This document shows positions 1-7,586 of a DNA stretch of 20,550 nucleotides, piece by piece (within the stretch, counting starts at the first letter, position 1; the number at the start of each line of letters is the position of its first letter). The stretch comes from Planctomycetota bacterium. GTDB lineage: Bacteria; Planctomycetota; GCA-002687715; DRQF01. A program made the translations under genes and the position numbers. The DNA is taken from NCBI GenBank assembly GCA_015485455.1, contig WFTN01000585.1, positions 1-20,550 of the forward strand, in the 5' to 3' direction. A model generated the notes under the pieces. It was not told the DNA's origin. It saw only the letters and a program-made list of their open reading frames with translations, and ran no database searches.

Positions 1-63
1 ATTTCGAGTCTTTCGGTGCCGCCCTTGGGAAGCACGGGCTGGTGGACAGGAAGAAAGTGAGAG
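1..63 (+). other. Window edge upstream of the cytochrome operon, possible tail of a preceding gene
   Basis: These bases may hold the last codons of an upstream gene, but the frame cannot be fixed. Frame 1 closes with TGA at 58-60. Frame 2 closes with TGA at 65-67, which would give the same ATGA overlap seen elsewhere in this operon. Frame 3 has the most protein-like composition but runs on to 174-176. A purine-rich AGGAAG near 49-54 can serve as ribosome binding site for the cytochrome at 64. The operon promoter is therefore outside the window or not visible. Confidence 0.3.
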
Positions 64-702
64 ATGAGCAACACCAAACAAAACCAAACGACAGAGCCTG
101 GATCCCCCTGGGTGCCAGGGTGGGCCATCGGTCCTTTGTTGTTCGGACTGGCAGCGTGGTTCCTTTGGGGACCTAATCTGGACGATTTGCCCAACGCTGC
201 AACCCCTGAGTTCGATCGGGCTTTGTTATCCGCAGCACCCCGGCGCGTTCCCATGACAGATCCTCCCACCATTAAGTTAGCTGGGAACGATGCCACTTGC
301 ATGCACTGTCATACCAGCGTTGTGAGTAAGAGTGACAAGCCTCGCAAGCTTCTGCGGCACCAAAACGTGAAGCTTAATCATGGTCCCAATGTGAAATGCT
401 CCACATGTCACGCCTGGGAGAATCGTGACAAGTTGGCTGGCTTGGACGGCAGTGAAATGCCTTATGCCGATGTCGTGGATCAATGTGGCCAGTGTCATGT
501 GCGCAAGCGCAAAGACTGGGACAATGGTATCCATGGTCGCACCAATGGATTTTGGGATTCGACTGCGGGAGAGCGCAAGAAGCTGACCTGCACGGAATGC
601 CATGACCCTCACCACCCGCGGACGCCGGCGATGTCACCTGTGACACCTCTTCCAGGACCCAACACCTTGCGTATGCACCCGAACAAGGAATCACACAAAT
701 GA
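64..702 (+). CDS. Membrane-anchored tetraheme cytochrome c
   Basis: A 212-residue periplasmic electron carrier. Residues 16-36 form one hydrophobic segment without an obvious cleavage site, so it probably stays as an N-terminal anchor. Four CxxCH heme sites follow, at Cys79/82-His83, Cys112/115-His116, Cys141/144-His145 and Cys176/179-His180. Extra histidines (His99, His106, His157, His183) could be distal ligands. The heme spacing does not look like the NapC/NrfH family, so I do not name it NapC. It is first of eight co-directional genes and overlaps the ferredoxin gene by ATGA (699-702). By position it could play the role NrfB plays beside NrfCD, passing electrons to the octaheme enzyme or to NapAB. 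That role is inferred. The heme count and the anchor are read directly. Confidence 0.9.
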   Translation: MSNTKQNQTTEPGSPWVPGWAIGPLLFGLAAWFLWGPNLDDLPNAATPEFDRALLSAAPRRVPMTDPPTIKLAGNDATCMHCHTSVVSKSDKPRKLLRHQNVKLNHGPNVKCSTCHAWENRDKLAGLDGSEMPYADVVDQCGQCHVRKRKDWDNGIHGRTNGFWDSTAGERKKLTCTECHDPHHPRTPAMSPVTPLPGPNTLRMHPNKESHK

Positions 703-1655
703 GTTGCTCGAGCAATGGCAGCATGGATAGGCGGAGTTTCTTCCGGGCCGCCACAGGCGCAGCGGGGGGCATGGCCGCCTTGGTTGCAGCCCTATCACCT
801 CTGAAGTCTTTGGATACCTCTGACTTTACCGTCGAGAAATTCTTGCAACAGCATTACAAAGAGCTGGACGAGACCGAGATGGCCAAGGTCTTGGATCGCA
901 TCACCAAGGAAGTGGAAGAACGATACAAGGTTCGTCCGGACATCCGCGACATCAAACCTAAAGATGGTGTCGAGTTTGTTTATGCTTTGAACTTGGGAGC
1001 CTGCATTGGCTGTCGTAAGTGCGTCCATGCTTGCGTGGAAGAAAACAATCAAAGTCGCGATCCTGAAATTCAGTACATCCGCGTCTTGGAAATGCCTCGA
1101 GGCACGATTGACATCGAGAAGGGGGATCACACCTATGATCACCCCAAGGTGCCGAAAGACGACCACTTCTACATGCCCATCCAATGCCATCAGTGCGAGA
1201 ACCCTCCTTGCACCAAGGTATGCCCTGTGGAAGCGACCTGGACCGAGCCCGACGGCATCACCGTTGTTGATTATGATTGGTGCATCGGCTGTCGTTATTG
1301 CGAAGCTGCTTGCCCCTACTTTGCTCGACGATTCAACTTCACAGAACCTTCTATTCCGAAGGAAGAAGTGAATCCGACCATGTCCTATCTTTCCAATCGC
1401 CCTCGTCACAAAGGGGTGATGGAGAAGTGCCACTTCTGCTTGCATCGCACACGCAATGGTCAAAATCCTGCGTGCCTAGAAGTCTGCCCCGTTGGCGCTC
1501 GCAAGTTTGGTGACATCAAAGATCCGAATAGCGATGTGTCTCAGGTGCTGAAGCACAAACGAGTTTTTGTCTTGAAGGAAGAAGTCGGCACGATTCCTCG
1601 ATTCTTCTACTACTTCGATGAAGATTATCATCGTTCAGAAGAGAAAGGGGATTAA
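699..1655 (+). CDS. Tat-exported four-cluster 4Fe-4S ferredoxin, NrfC/PsrB type
   Basis: A 318-residue iron-sulfur subunit that should work on the periplasmic face with the NrfD-type protein encoded next. The N-terminus carries a twin-arginine signal (Asp10-Arg-Arg-Ser-Phe-Phe, then a hydrophobic stretch to about residue 34). Sixteen cysteines make four clusters: Cys102/105/108/112, Cys163/166/171/175, Cys195/198/201/205 and Cys244/247/259/263. This is the usual pattern of DmsB/NrfC/PsrB/HybA subunits. The start at 699 overlaps the cytochrome stop by ATGA. An internal Met at 723 would also keep the Tat signal. The next gene begins two bases after this stop, so the pair is almost certainly co-translated. 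It probably relays electrons from quinol oxidised in the membrane subunit to the multiheme proteins; electron direction is inferred from the neighbouring reductases. Confidence 0.95.
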   Translation: MSCSSNGSMDRRSFFRAATGAAGGMAALVAALSPLKSLDTSDFTVEKFLQQHYKELDETEMAKVLDRITKEVEERYKVRPDIRDIKPKDGVEFVYALNLGACIGCRKCVHACVEENNQSRDPEIQYIRVLEMPRGTIDIEKGDHTYDHPKVPKDDHFYMPIQCHQCENPPCTKVCPVEATWTEPDGITVVDYDWCIGCRYCEAACPYFARRFNFTEPSIPKEEVNPTMSYLSNRPRHKGVMEKCHFCLHRTRNGQNPACLEVCPVGARKFGDIKDPNSDVSQVLKHKRVFVLKEEVGTIPRFFYYFDEDYHRSEEKGD

Positions 1656-1657
1656 TC

Positions 1658-2935
1658 ATGGGTGCCTATCTTGTCTTTCTGAAACGTTGCTTTGCTCTGA
1701 GTTTCATCGGAGATTGGCGCTATCGCTTGTGGATGCTACTGCTGACCGTTGTGGCATTGTTGGGCCTGAACGCCTATTGCAAGCAGCTTGTTGATGGCAT
1801 GATCACAACGGGTATGACCGACCAGGTTTCTTGGGGCCTTTATATCGCCAACTTCACTTTCTTGGTGGGGATGGCCGCGGCCGCAGCCATGATGGTGATT
1901 CCGGTTTACATTTATAAGAAGACGGCCCTTCATGACCTCGTCATCTTTGGTGAGCTCTTGGCGGTGGCGGCCATTCTTATGTGCTTGGCCTTTGTGACCG
2001 TTGATTTGGGACGCCCTGATCGTTTCATGCATCTGTTCTTGCGCTTCAACTTTCCTATGTCGATGTTGACCTGGGACGTTGTGGTTCTGAACGTCTACTT
2101 GATGCTCAACCTTCACATCTGTGGCTACTTAGTTTGGTGTGCCTATAAGAAGAAGAAACCCGGCAAGAAGTTCTATATGCCATTTGTCTTCTTGGCGGTG
2201 TTCTGGGCCATCAGTATTCACACGGTGACGGCATTCCTTTACGTCGGTTTAGGAGGGCGTCCATTCTGGAACGCCGCCATCATTGCCCCTCGCTTCTTGG
2301 CTTCGGCTTTTGCCGCTGGCCCGGCATTTATCATCTTGACCTTGCAGATTATCCGCAAATTCACTGACTACAATGTGCCCGATGAGGCTTTGGCTTTGCT
2401 CCGTCGCATCGTCACCGTGGCCCTCACTATCAATGCCTTCTTGTTGGGGTGTGAGTTGTTCACCGAGTTCTACACGGGGGCAGCCCACAGTATTTCTGCC
2501 AAGTACCTGTTCTTCGGTCTTGATAACCACCACGGGCTTGGGCGCTACGAAGCCCTGGTGCCATGGATCTGGAGTGCCATCGGACTCAACACCATCGCAC
2601 TCTTGATTCTCTACACCCCGGCGGTAAAGAAGGTGGCTTGGTTGAATATCGCCTGTGTGGCCATGATTGTTGGCATCTGGATCGAAAAAGGCATGGGCCT
2701 GATTATTCCGGCATTCATCCCGTCACCACTTGGCGAGATTGTCGAGTATGCCCCAACTGCCAATGAGATCTTGGTGTGCTTGGGCATCTGGGCCTTCGGT
2801 CTTTTGGCCTACACCATTTTTGTACGCATTACGATTCCCGTCCTCACGGGGAAACTTACCTACGATCACAGCTATTCGTTGGAAACGGTCGGCACTGGGG
2901 AGTCCGACCAAAAGTCAAAGGAGACTGTCTCATGA
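1658..2935 (+). CDS. NrfD/PsrC-type polytopic membrane subunit
   Basis: A 425-residue integral membrane protein with many hydrophobic helices, by eye about eight to ten. They include segments near residues 20-40, 55-80, 88-110, 120-150, 170-195, 205-230, 245-265, 300-320, 328-350 and 365-390. Length, helix pattern and position directly after an NrfC-type ferredoxin fit the NrfD/PsrC quinone-binding family, which exchanges electrons between the quinone pool and a periplasmic iron-sulfur partner. It has no heme motif. It starts two bases after the ferredoxin stop, behind a GGGG-type ribosome binding site, and overlaps the octaheme gene by ATGA (2932-2935). With the ferredoxin it forms the likely electron entry point for the operon, since no NapC/NrfH-type quinol dehydrogenase gene is seen here. 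Proton translocation, known for some relatives, cannot be judged from sequence. Confidence 0.93.
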   Translation: MGAYLVFLKRCFALSFIGDWRYRLWMLLLTVVALLGLNAYCKQLVDGMITTGMTDQVSWGLYIANFTFLVGMAAAAAMMVIPVYIYKKTALHDLVIFGELLAVAAILMCLAFVTVDLGRPDRFMHLFLRFNFPMSMLTWDVVVLNVYLMLNLHICGYLVWCAYKKKKPGKKFYMPFVFLAVFWAISIHTVTAFLYVGLGGRPFWNAAIIAPRFLASAFAAGPAFIILTLQIIRKFTDYNVPDEALALLRRIVTVALTINAFLLGCELFTEFYTGAAHSISAKYLFFGLDNHHGLGRYEALVPWIWSAIGLNTIALLILYTPAVKKVAWLNIACVAMIVGIWIEKGMGLIIPAFIPSPLGEIVEYAPTANEILVCLGIWAFGLLAYTIFVRITIPVLTGKLTYDHSYSLETVGTGESDQKSKETVS

Positions 2936-4392
2936 GAAATCTAACCCAGTGGACAATGCGCGCCATTCTCTGCGTTTTTGTTGGACTCCTAACGGCCTCT
3001 ATGGCCCAAGCGCAGGCCTTTGGTCTGCCGGAAGTCTCGGCGAAATCGAAAGAATGTATCGATTGCCACAAAAAGCAAAACGTTGGTATCTACCAGCAAT
3101 GGGGCGAAAGCAAACACTATCGCGCCAATGTTGGTTGTTATGAGTGTCATGCAGCCGAGAAATCGGATGTGGATGCTGTCAATCACTACAACAACACGAT
3201 AGCGGTCATTGTCTCCCCCAAAGACTGTGCACGCTGTCACGAGAAGGAAGTCAAAGAGTTCTCCGGTTCGCATCATGCGAAGGCCGGTCGAATTCTGGGA
3301 TCTCTCGACAACGTCCTCGCGGAAGTTGTTGAAGGAAACCGCGACTTCGTCACACCTGGATTTCCCCATGGTAACTCTGCTGCTGCCGTCAATGGTTGTT
3401 GGCAATGCCATGGTTCTCAAATCAAAGTTCTGCCTGATGGCAAGCTCGATCCTGCAACCTATCCTAATAGCGGCATCGGCCGTTTGAATCCGGATGGAAC
3501 TGAAGGATCTTGCAACGCCTGTCACACGCGCCACACATTTTCTGCGGCGCAAGCAAGGCATCCAGATACATGCGGCAAATGTCACCTCGGACCCGATCAT
3601 CCTCAAAAGGAGATCTACGAGGAGTCGAAGCACGGTATCGCCTTCTTTTCGAATATTGACAAGATGAACCTGGATTCCAACAAGTGGATTGTTGGTGAAG
3701 ACTATTGGGCCGCACCTACCTGTGCGACATGCCATATGTCCCAAACCAAGAATCAACCGGTTACCCATGACATTGGCATGCGGATCAGTTGGAACAACAG
3801 ACCCAAGATTTCGGTTCGCCCCGAGGTTGCGGATGCCAAAATGGGACTTCCTGGTAAGGACGTCCCTTGGCAAGTCCGTCGCGCCAATATGAAGGATGTG
3901 TGCAGCAATTGCCACAACAAGAACTGGGTGGAGAACTTCTACATTCAGTACGACGGAATGATCGAACTCTATAACGAGAAGTATGCCAAACCAGGCATGG
4001 CTCTGTATGCTTTGGCTAAGAAGCTAAAGCCATATAAGGCGCCCTTCTCCCATGAGGTCGATTGGATTTGGTTTGAGCTTTGGCATCATGAAGGTCGTCG
4101 TGCTCGTCACGGTGCTTCCATGATGGCTCCTGATTACACCCACTGGCATGGAACCTACGATTTGGCCAAGACTTTCTACTCTCACTATATTCCCGCATTG
4201 CGGCACATGGTGAAAGATGGCAAAGAATCAAAGGACCCGGCCATGGTGAAAGCGGCGAAGGATCTTGATGCCAAGATCACTGAGACGATGAACACCAAGA
4301 ATCACCGGTGGGCAATCGACAAGCTCGATCCGAAAGAAAAAGCCAGAAGAGATGCAGCGCGGAAGGATTTCCTAAAGCGCTACGCCAAGTAA
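2932..4392 (+). CDS. Octaheme cytochrome c, hydroxylamine oxidoreductase (HAO) family
   Basis: A 486-residue secreted enzyme with signal peptide at about 1-28. Eight CxxCH sites have their first cysteines at 42, 69, 99, 156, 194, 214, 264 and 324. The stretch around hemes 5-7 (CNACHTRH, FSAA, CGKCH, then SKHG) matches the HAO family closely. In HAO the fourth heme is the catalytic one; here that is Cys156/Cys159/His160. Tyr402, in DYTHWHG, lies where bacterial HAO has its heme-crosslinking tyrosine when I align by eye. The family includes hydroxylamine/hydrazine oxidisers and reductive members (epsilon-Hao, IhOCC) that turn nitrite into ammonium. Placement between nrfCD-like genes and napDA favours nitrite or hydroxylamine reduction. 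The start at 2932 has AAGGAG at 2918-2923 and overlaps the previous stop by four bases; longer in-frame starts lack a signal peptide. Confidence 0.93.
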   Translation: MRNLTQWTMRAILCVFVGLLTASMAQAQAFGLPEVSAKSKECIDCHKKQNVGIYQQWGESKHYRANVGCYECHAAEKSDVDAVNHYNNTIAVIVSPKDCARCHEKEVKEFSGSHHAKAGRILGSLDNVLAEVVEGNRDFVTPGFPHGNSAAAVNGCWQCHGSQIKVLPDGKLDPATYPNSGIGRLNPDGTEGSCNACHTRHTFSAAQARHPDTCGKCHLGPDHPQKEIYEESKHGIAFFSNIDKMNLDSNKWIVGEDYWAAPTCATCHMSQTKNQPVTHDIGMRISWNNRPKISVRPEVADAKMGLPGKDVPWQVRRANMKDVCSNCHNKNWVENFYIQYDGMIELYNEKYAKPGMALYALAKKLKPYKAPFSHEVDWIWFELWHHEGRRARHGASMMAPDYTHWHGTYDLAKTFYSHYIPALRHMVKDGKESKDPAMVKAAKDLDAKITETMNTKNHRWAIDKLDPKEKARRDAARKDFLKRYAK

Positions 4393-4427
4393 TTTCAGCG
4401 ACGTAAGCAGAGAGAAAGAGCTGTGAA

Positions 4428-4880
4428 ATGAAGCGACACGAGCCGACAGAACAAGACGGAAAGATTGCCCTGCGCGATCATGTGGTCGAGAAAGCCATGG
4501 CGACAAAGAAACGTCATCCAGATCTGAATGGTGAGGCATCCTTGATGGCTTACTTGCAAGATGCGGAGTGTGTTCGATTCGCTACGGACCTCATCTTCGA
4601 CGCTTCCAACTTGCAAGACGGTGAGTTCGCCTGGGCACAACCGAAGGACACGGGGCCAAAAGATGGTTATCAGCTTTTTGTCCACCCGAAGTTTCGCTCA
4701 GACCCCGTTCTCCCTGCGATCGTTGCCTATCACGTGGCACGTATTAACTATGGCGAAATCGTCACGTCCGAGGAGGCAGAGCTTTACGGCTCCGCCCTCC
4801 TCGGACTTTCTGTTGATGAATACTACGCAAGCCTCTGCCGCGCAGCAGACAGCCTGGCCAGTTGTGGGGGAATGGGATGA
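4428..4880 (+). CDS. Conserved-position protein of unknown function in the nap/HAO operon
   Basis: A 150-residue soluble protein that I do not recognise. It has no signal peptide, membrane segment or heme motif, so it is probably cytoplasmic. The N-terminal 35 residues are highly charged; the rest alternates helix-like stretches (about 37-60 and 92-107) with an acidic C-terminal half (Glu-rich near 113-119). It lies 35 bases after the octaheme gene and overlaps napD by ATGA at 4877-4880. That ties its translation to a cytoplasmic chaperone for the Tat substrate NapA. A role in maturation or export of NapA or of the Tat-exported ferredoxin is a reasonable guess from placement, nothing more. 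The ribosome binding site is weak (AGAGAAAGAG about 10 bases upstream). Confidence 0.85.
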   Translation: MKRHEPTEQDGKIALRDHVVEKAMATKKRHPDLNGEASLMAYLQDAECVRFATDLIFDASNLQDGEFAWAQPKDTGPKDGYQLFVHPKFRSDPVLPAIVAYHVARINYGEIVTSEEAELYGSALLGLSVDEYYASLCRAADSLASCGGMG

Positions 4881-5155
4881 GACAAGACATTGAAACCCTT
4901 GCTGTGGTAGGCGCTTTCGCCCGCATCGAACCTGGGGCGTCCGTGAAAGTCAGACAACGACTAAACCAGATTCCCGGAGTTGAAACCTTCGATCTAGACG
5001 ACCAAGACCGCGTCGGAATCCTGATCGAAACCAAAGACGCCGCCGGGGCCGAAGAGATTCTCGAAGGGCCCATCAAGGCTACTCCTGGTGTTTGGGGAGC
5101 TTGGCCGGTGTCCGTCGAACTCGAAGAAGATCCAGACAGAATCGCCGAAGCCTGA
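4877..5155 (+). CDS. napD: NapD-like chaperone for periplasmic nitrate reductase
   Basis: A 92-residue cytoplasmic protein of normal NapD length with a ferredoxin-like beta-alpha-beta pattern. Its features are a first strand about 8-14, a helix with charged residues about 20-33, an LNQIPGVETF segment followed by a strand, then a second half with a helix (AGAEEILEGP) and a final PGVWGAWPVSVELEE. The paired IPGV and TPGVWGA turns are typical of NapD, which binds the Tat signal of NapA and holds back export until the molybdenum cofactor and iron-sulfur cluster are in place. It directly precedes napA and overlaps the unknown gene upstream by ATGA, so this start is preferred over an in-frame Met five codons earlier. 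The short family gives little to match on, but gene order supports the call strongly. Confidence 0.85.
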   Translation: MRQDIETLAVVGAFARIEPGASVKVRQRLNQIPGVETFDLDDQDRVGILIETKDAAGAEEILEGPIKATPGVWGAWPVSVELEEDPDRIAEA

Positions 5156-5170
5156 GGGCAACCGGCAACG

Positions 5171-5190
5171 CCTTGAGGTCATGCTCAAGG
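5171..5190 (+). promoter_or_regulatory. Perfect hairpin just before the napA ribosome binding site
   Basis: CCTTGAG (5171-5177) and CTCAAGG (5184-5190) are perfect inverted repeats around a six-base loop, in the 49-base spacer between napD and napA. The hairpin ends two bases before AAGGAG (5193-5198), which sits six bases before the napA ATG at 5205. It has no U-tract, so it is not an ordinary terminator. It could set napA translation relative to napD or act as an mRNA stability or processing site. An ATG inside the loop and right arm region (5181) is an alternative, less likely napA start. Confidence 0.45.
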
Positions 5191-5204
5191 AAAAGGAGCA
5201 GGTC

Positions 5205-7526
5205 ATGGAAAATACAAGAAGAGATTTCATGAAGGCGGCAGCGATGGCAGCCGTTGTTACAGCCACGAGTAGTCAGAAAGCGATGGGCAAGGTGTTCGAA
5301 GCTCCAAGCCCCCTCAAATGGCACAAATCTGTTTGCCGATTCTGCGGCACCGGATGTGGGGTCATGCTTGGGGTGCGGGACGATCGTTTGGTGGCCCTTC
5401 GAGGAGATGTGGAGCATCCCACCACGAAAGGATTGGTCTGCGCCAAATCCTTGTTCTTGCCTAAAATCGTCCATGCCAAGGACCGTCTTAAGACCCCCAT
5501 GATTCGCAAGAACGGCACACTCGTACCAGCTACCTGGGACGAGGCCATGACCTTGGTGGCCGAGAAGTTTGCCAGTGCCATCAAGAAGCACGGTCCAGAC
5601 TCTGTGGCCTACTATGGCTCGGGCCAAGCCATGAGCGAAGAAAGCTATCTCGCCAATCGTTTGTTCAAAGGTGGCATCGGCACCAACAATGTTGAAGGTA
5701 ATCCACGCCTGTGCATGGCCAGCGCCGTCGGAGGGTATGTTTCTACCTTCGGCAAAGATGAACCCATGGGAAGTTACGACGACATTGAACACGCCAAAGT
5801 GTTCTTCTTGGTCGGTTCTAACACGGCTGAATGCCATCCCGTCATTTACGACCAAATCTTGGCCCGCAAACAACAAAATCGTGATGTGTTGATCATTACC
5901 CTTGACCCGAGAAAGAGCCCCATCGACACCATCGCTGACGTCCATCTCGACCCAGTGCCGGGCTATGACTTAGCCGTTCTTCACGCTATGGCCTACTGCA
6001 TGATCCGAGACAAGAAGCATGACAAGGCTTTCATCGAAAAGAACGTCCAATTCAAGATCGTCAAAGACAAAAAGCCCACCAATGTGACGTTTGATGAGTA
6101 CTTTGAGTGGCTCAGCAAGAACTACACTCCGCGGCAGGCTGAGCTTCAGACCGGTGTCTCTCAAGCCAAGATCGAGGAAGCAGCGAAAATCTTCGCTGTG
6201 GGGCCAACAACTTCATTCTGGACTATGGGGCTCAACCAAAGAACCCGAGGTGTCTGGGTCAATAACCTGATGCACAATCTGCATCTCATCTCCGGGCAAA
6301 TCGGCAAACCTGGGGCAACACCATTTTCCCTTACAGGGCAACCCAATGCCTGTGGTGGCGTCCGCGACACCGGTTCTTTGTGCCACATTCTTCCTTATGG
6401 CCGCGCCATCAAGAAAGCCAAGCACAGAGAAGAGATGGAGAAGATCTGGGGTTGTAAACCCGGCACCATCAAGCCCAAACCAGGTCTGCATACCATCGCC
6501 ATGTTCCAGGCCTTGGCAAGAGATGAGGTGCAAGCCATGCTCATCTTGACCACCAACCCGGGGCATAGTCTTCCCAATGTCTCGGTTTACCGCGATGCTA
6601 TGGGGAAACCTCGGCCTAACAAACCGTTTATTTGCGTCATTGACGGCTACCCCACCAGGACAACAGAGCTAGCCGATGTGGTGCTCCCAGCGGCCATCTG
6701 GTCAGAAAAAACGGGTGTCTTCGGCATGTCCGAACGCCGCTATCAACTGCACCCTCAAGTGATTCCAGCCCCAGCAGGAACCGTTTCAGACTTCGATTTC
6801 CTTCTTGATTTCGCTGGTCGCTTGGAGGCCCATGGAGTCGTCCCTAAGGGCTATGTGTCCAGTAAGTTCAAGACCACAGACGACGTTTGGGAAGAGATGA
6901 TGTTGGCGTCGAAAGACACCGCATACGACTTCCGCGGTATCACAAGAGAGCGGTTGCGTAAGGAAAGGGGAGTGAGGTGGCCGGCCCCAACAGTGGGCCA
7001 TCCTGGAACCGCGAGACGGTTCGTCAAGGGAGAAGATCCATGTCTCGATGCCGGCCCATACGCCGACCTCACTTTGAAGCCGGGCGAGACGAAATTTTAC
7101 GCCGCCCCCAACCATCGAGCGACTGTATGGCTGAGGCCCGCCCTTGGTCCGGCCGAACCTGCTGACGCTGATTATCCTTTCGTTCTCACCACTGGTCGAG
7201 TCCTGGAGCATTGGCATACAGGCACTATGACCATGAAGGCTCGAGAATTGCGCCGTGCTTACCCCACATGCTTTGTTGAGGTGCATCCAGACGACGCTAA
7301 GAAACTGGGAATTCGAGATGGCAAGAAGATCAAGATCACCTCGCGGAGAGGTGAGGCTACGGTCAAAGTGCGGATCACCCAAGCGCCTCAGCCCGGCATG
7401 ATCTTTGTCCCGATGCACTGGGAAGACGTTCCGAGTCTTATCAACTTAGTCACCATAGACGCCTTCGATCCTGGTTCGAAACAACCAGAGTTTAAGATGT
7501 GCGCTGTGAAGTTGGAGAAGGCATAG
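5205..7526 (+). CDS. napA: Periplasmic nitrate reductase catalytic subunit NapA
   Basis: A 773-residue molybdopterin oxidoreductase that reduces nitrate to nitrite in the periplasm. It has a Tat signal (Arg5-Arg6-Asp-Phe-Met-Lys, hydrophobic to about residue 22). An N-terminal 4Fe-4S site follows at Cys44, Cys47, Cys51 and Cys79. Cys170 in NPRLCMASAV is the expected Mo ligand, and the FGKDEPMGSYDDIE context that follows is characteristic of NapA. The C-terminal third (from about 655) is the dinucleotide-binding beta-barrel domain. It is somewhat shorter than well-known NapA proteins of about 830 residues. The start at 5205 is chosen for the AAGGAG at 5193-5198 and the neat Tat signal; an ATG at 5181 would add eight residues. 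The preceding napD and the NapB-like lipoprotein 60 bases downstream support the assignment. Confidence 0.96.
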   Translation: MENTRRDFMKAAAMAAVVTATSSQKAMGKVFEAPSPLKWHKSVCRFCGTGCGVMLGVRDDRLVALRGDVEHPTTKGLVCAKSLFLPKIVHAKDRLKTPMIRKNGTLVPATWDEAMTLVAEKFASAIKKHGPDSVAYYGSGQAMSEESYLANRLFKGGIGTNNVEGNPRLCMASAVGGYVSTFGKDEPMGSYDDIEHAKVFFLVGSNTAECHPVIYDQILARKQQNRDVLIITLDPRKSPIDTIADVHLDPVPGYDLAVLHAMAYCMIRDKKHDKAFIEKNVQFKIVKDKKPTNVTFDEYFEWLSKNYTPRQAELQTGVSQAKIEEAAKIFAVGPTTSFWTMGLNQRTRGVWVNNLMHNLHLISGQIGKPGATPFSLTGQPNACGGVRDTGSLCHILPYGRAIKKAKHREEMEKIWGCKPGTIKPKPGLHTIAMFQALARDEVQAMLILTTNPGHSLPNVSVYRDAMGKPRPNKPFICVIDGYPTRTTELADVVLPAAIWSEKTGVFGMSERRYQLHPQVIPAPAGTVSDFDFLLDFAGRLEAHGVVPKGYVSSKFKTTDDVWEEMMLASKDTAYDFRGITRERLRKERGVRWPAPTVGHPGTARRFVKGEDPCLDAGPYADLTLKPGETKFYAAPNHRATVWLRPALGPAEPADADYPFVLTTGRVLEHWHTGTMTMKARELRRAYPTCFVEVHPDDAKKLGIRDGKKIKITSRRGEATVKVRITQAPQPGMIFVPMHWEDVPSLINLVTIDAFDPGSKQPEFKMCAVKLEKA

Positions 7527-7586
7527 CCCGTGTTGTTCAGCTAAATTCGACCAACACCCGCAAACTGGATCCGAAGGAGAAACATC

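Noticed and set aside
3..176. Plus-strand frame 3 open from the window edge into the tetraheme gene
   Set aside because: Its first 20 codons look protein-like, but it would overlap the cytochrome by more than 110 bases; without upstream sequence the claim cannot be supported.
2989..3915. Long minus-strand open frame opposite the octaheme cytochrome gene
   Set aside because: It lies wholly antisense to a gene with eight heme motifs and clear HAO similarity; its translation matches nothing and has no ribosome binding site.
2932..4392. Octaheme protein as an ammonia-oxidiser type HAO pathway component
   Set aside because: No cytochrome c554, cM552 or ammonia monooxygenase genes are nearby; the nap and nrfCD context points to reduction, although the tyrosine at 402 keeps the question open.
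5079..5945. Minus-strand open frame opposite napD and the start of napA
   Set aside because: It crosses two well-supported genes in antisense and has no recognisable domain; it is a by-product of codon use in napA.
7530..7557. GTGTTG/CAACAC inverted repeat between napA and the tetraheme lipoprotein gene
   Set aside because: The six-base stem around a 16-base loop is too weak to call a terminator or regulatory hairpin.
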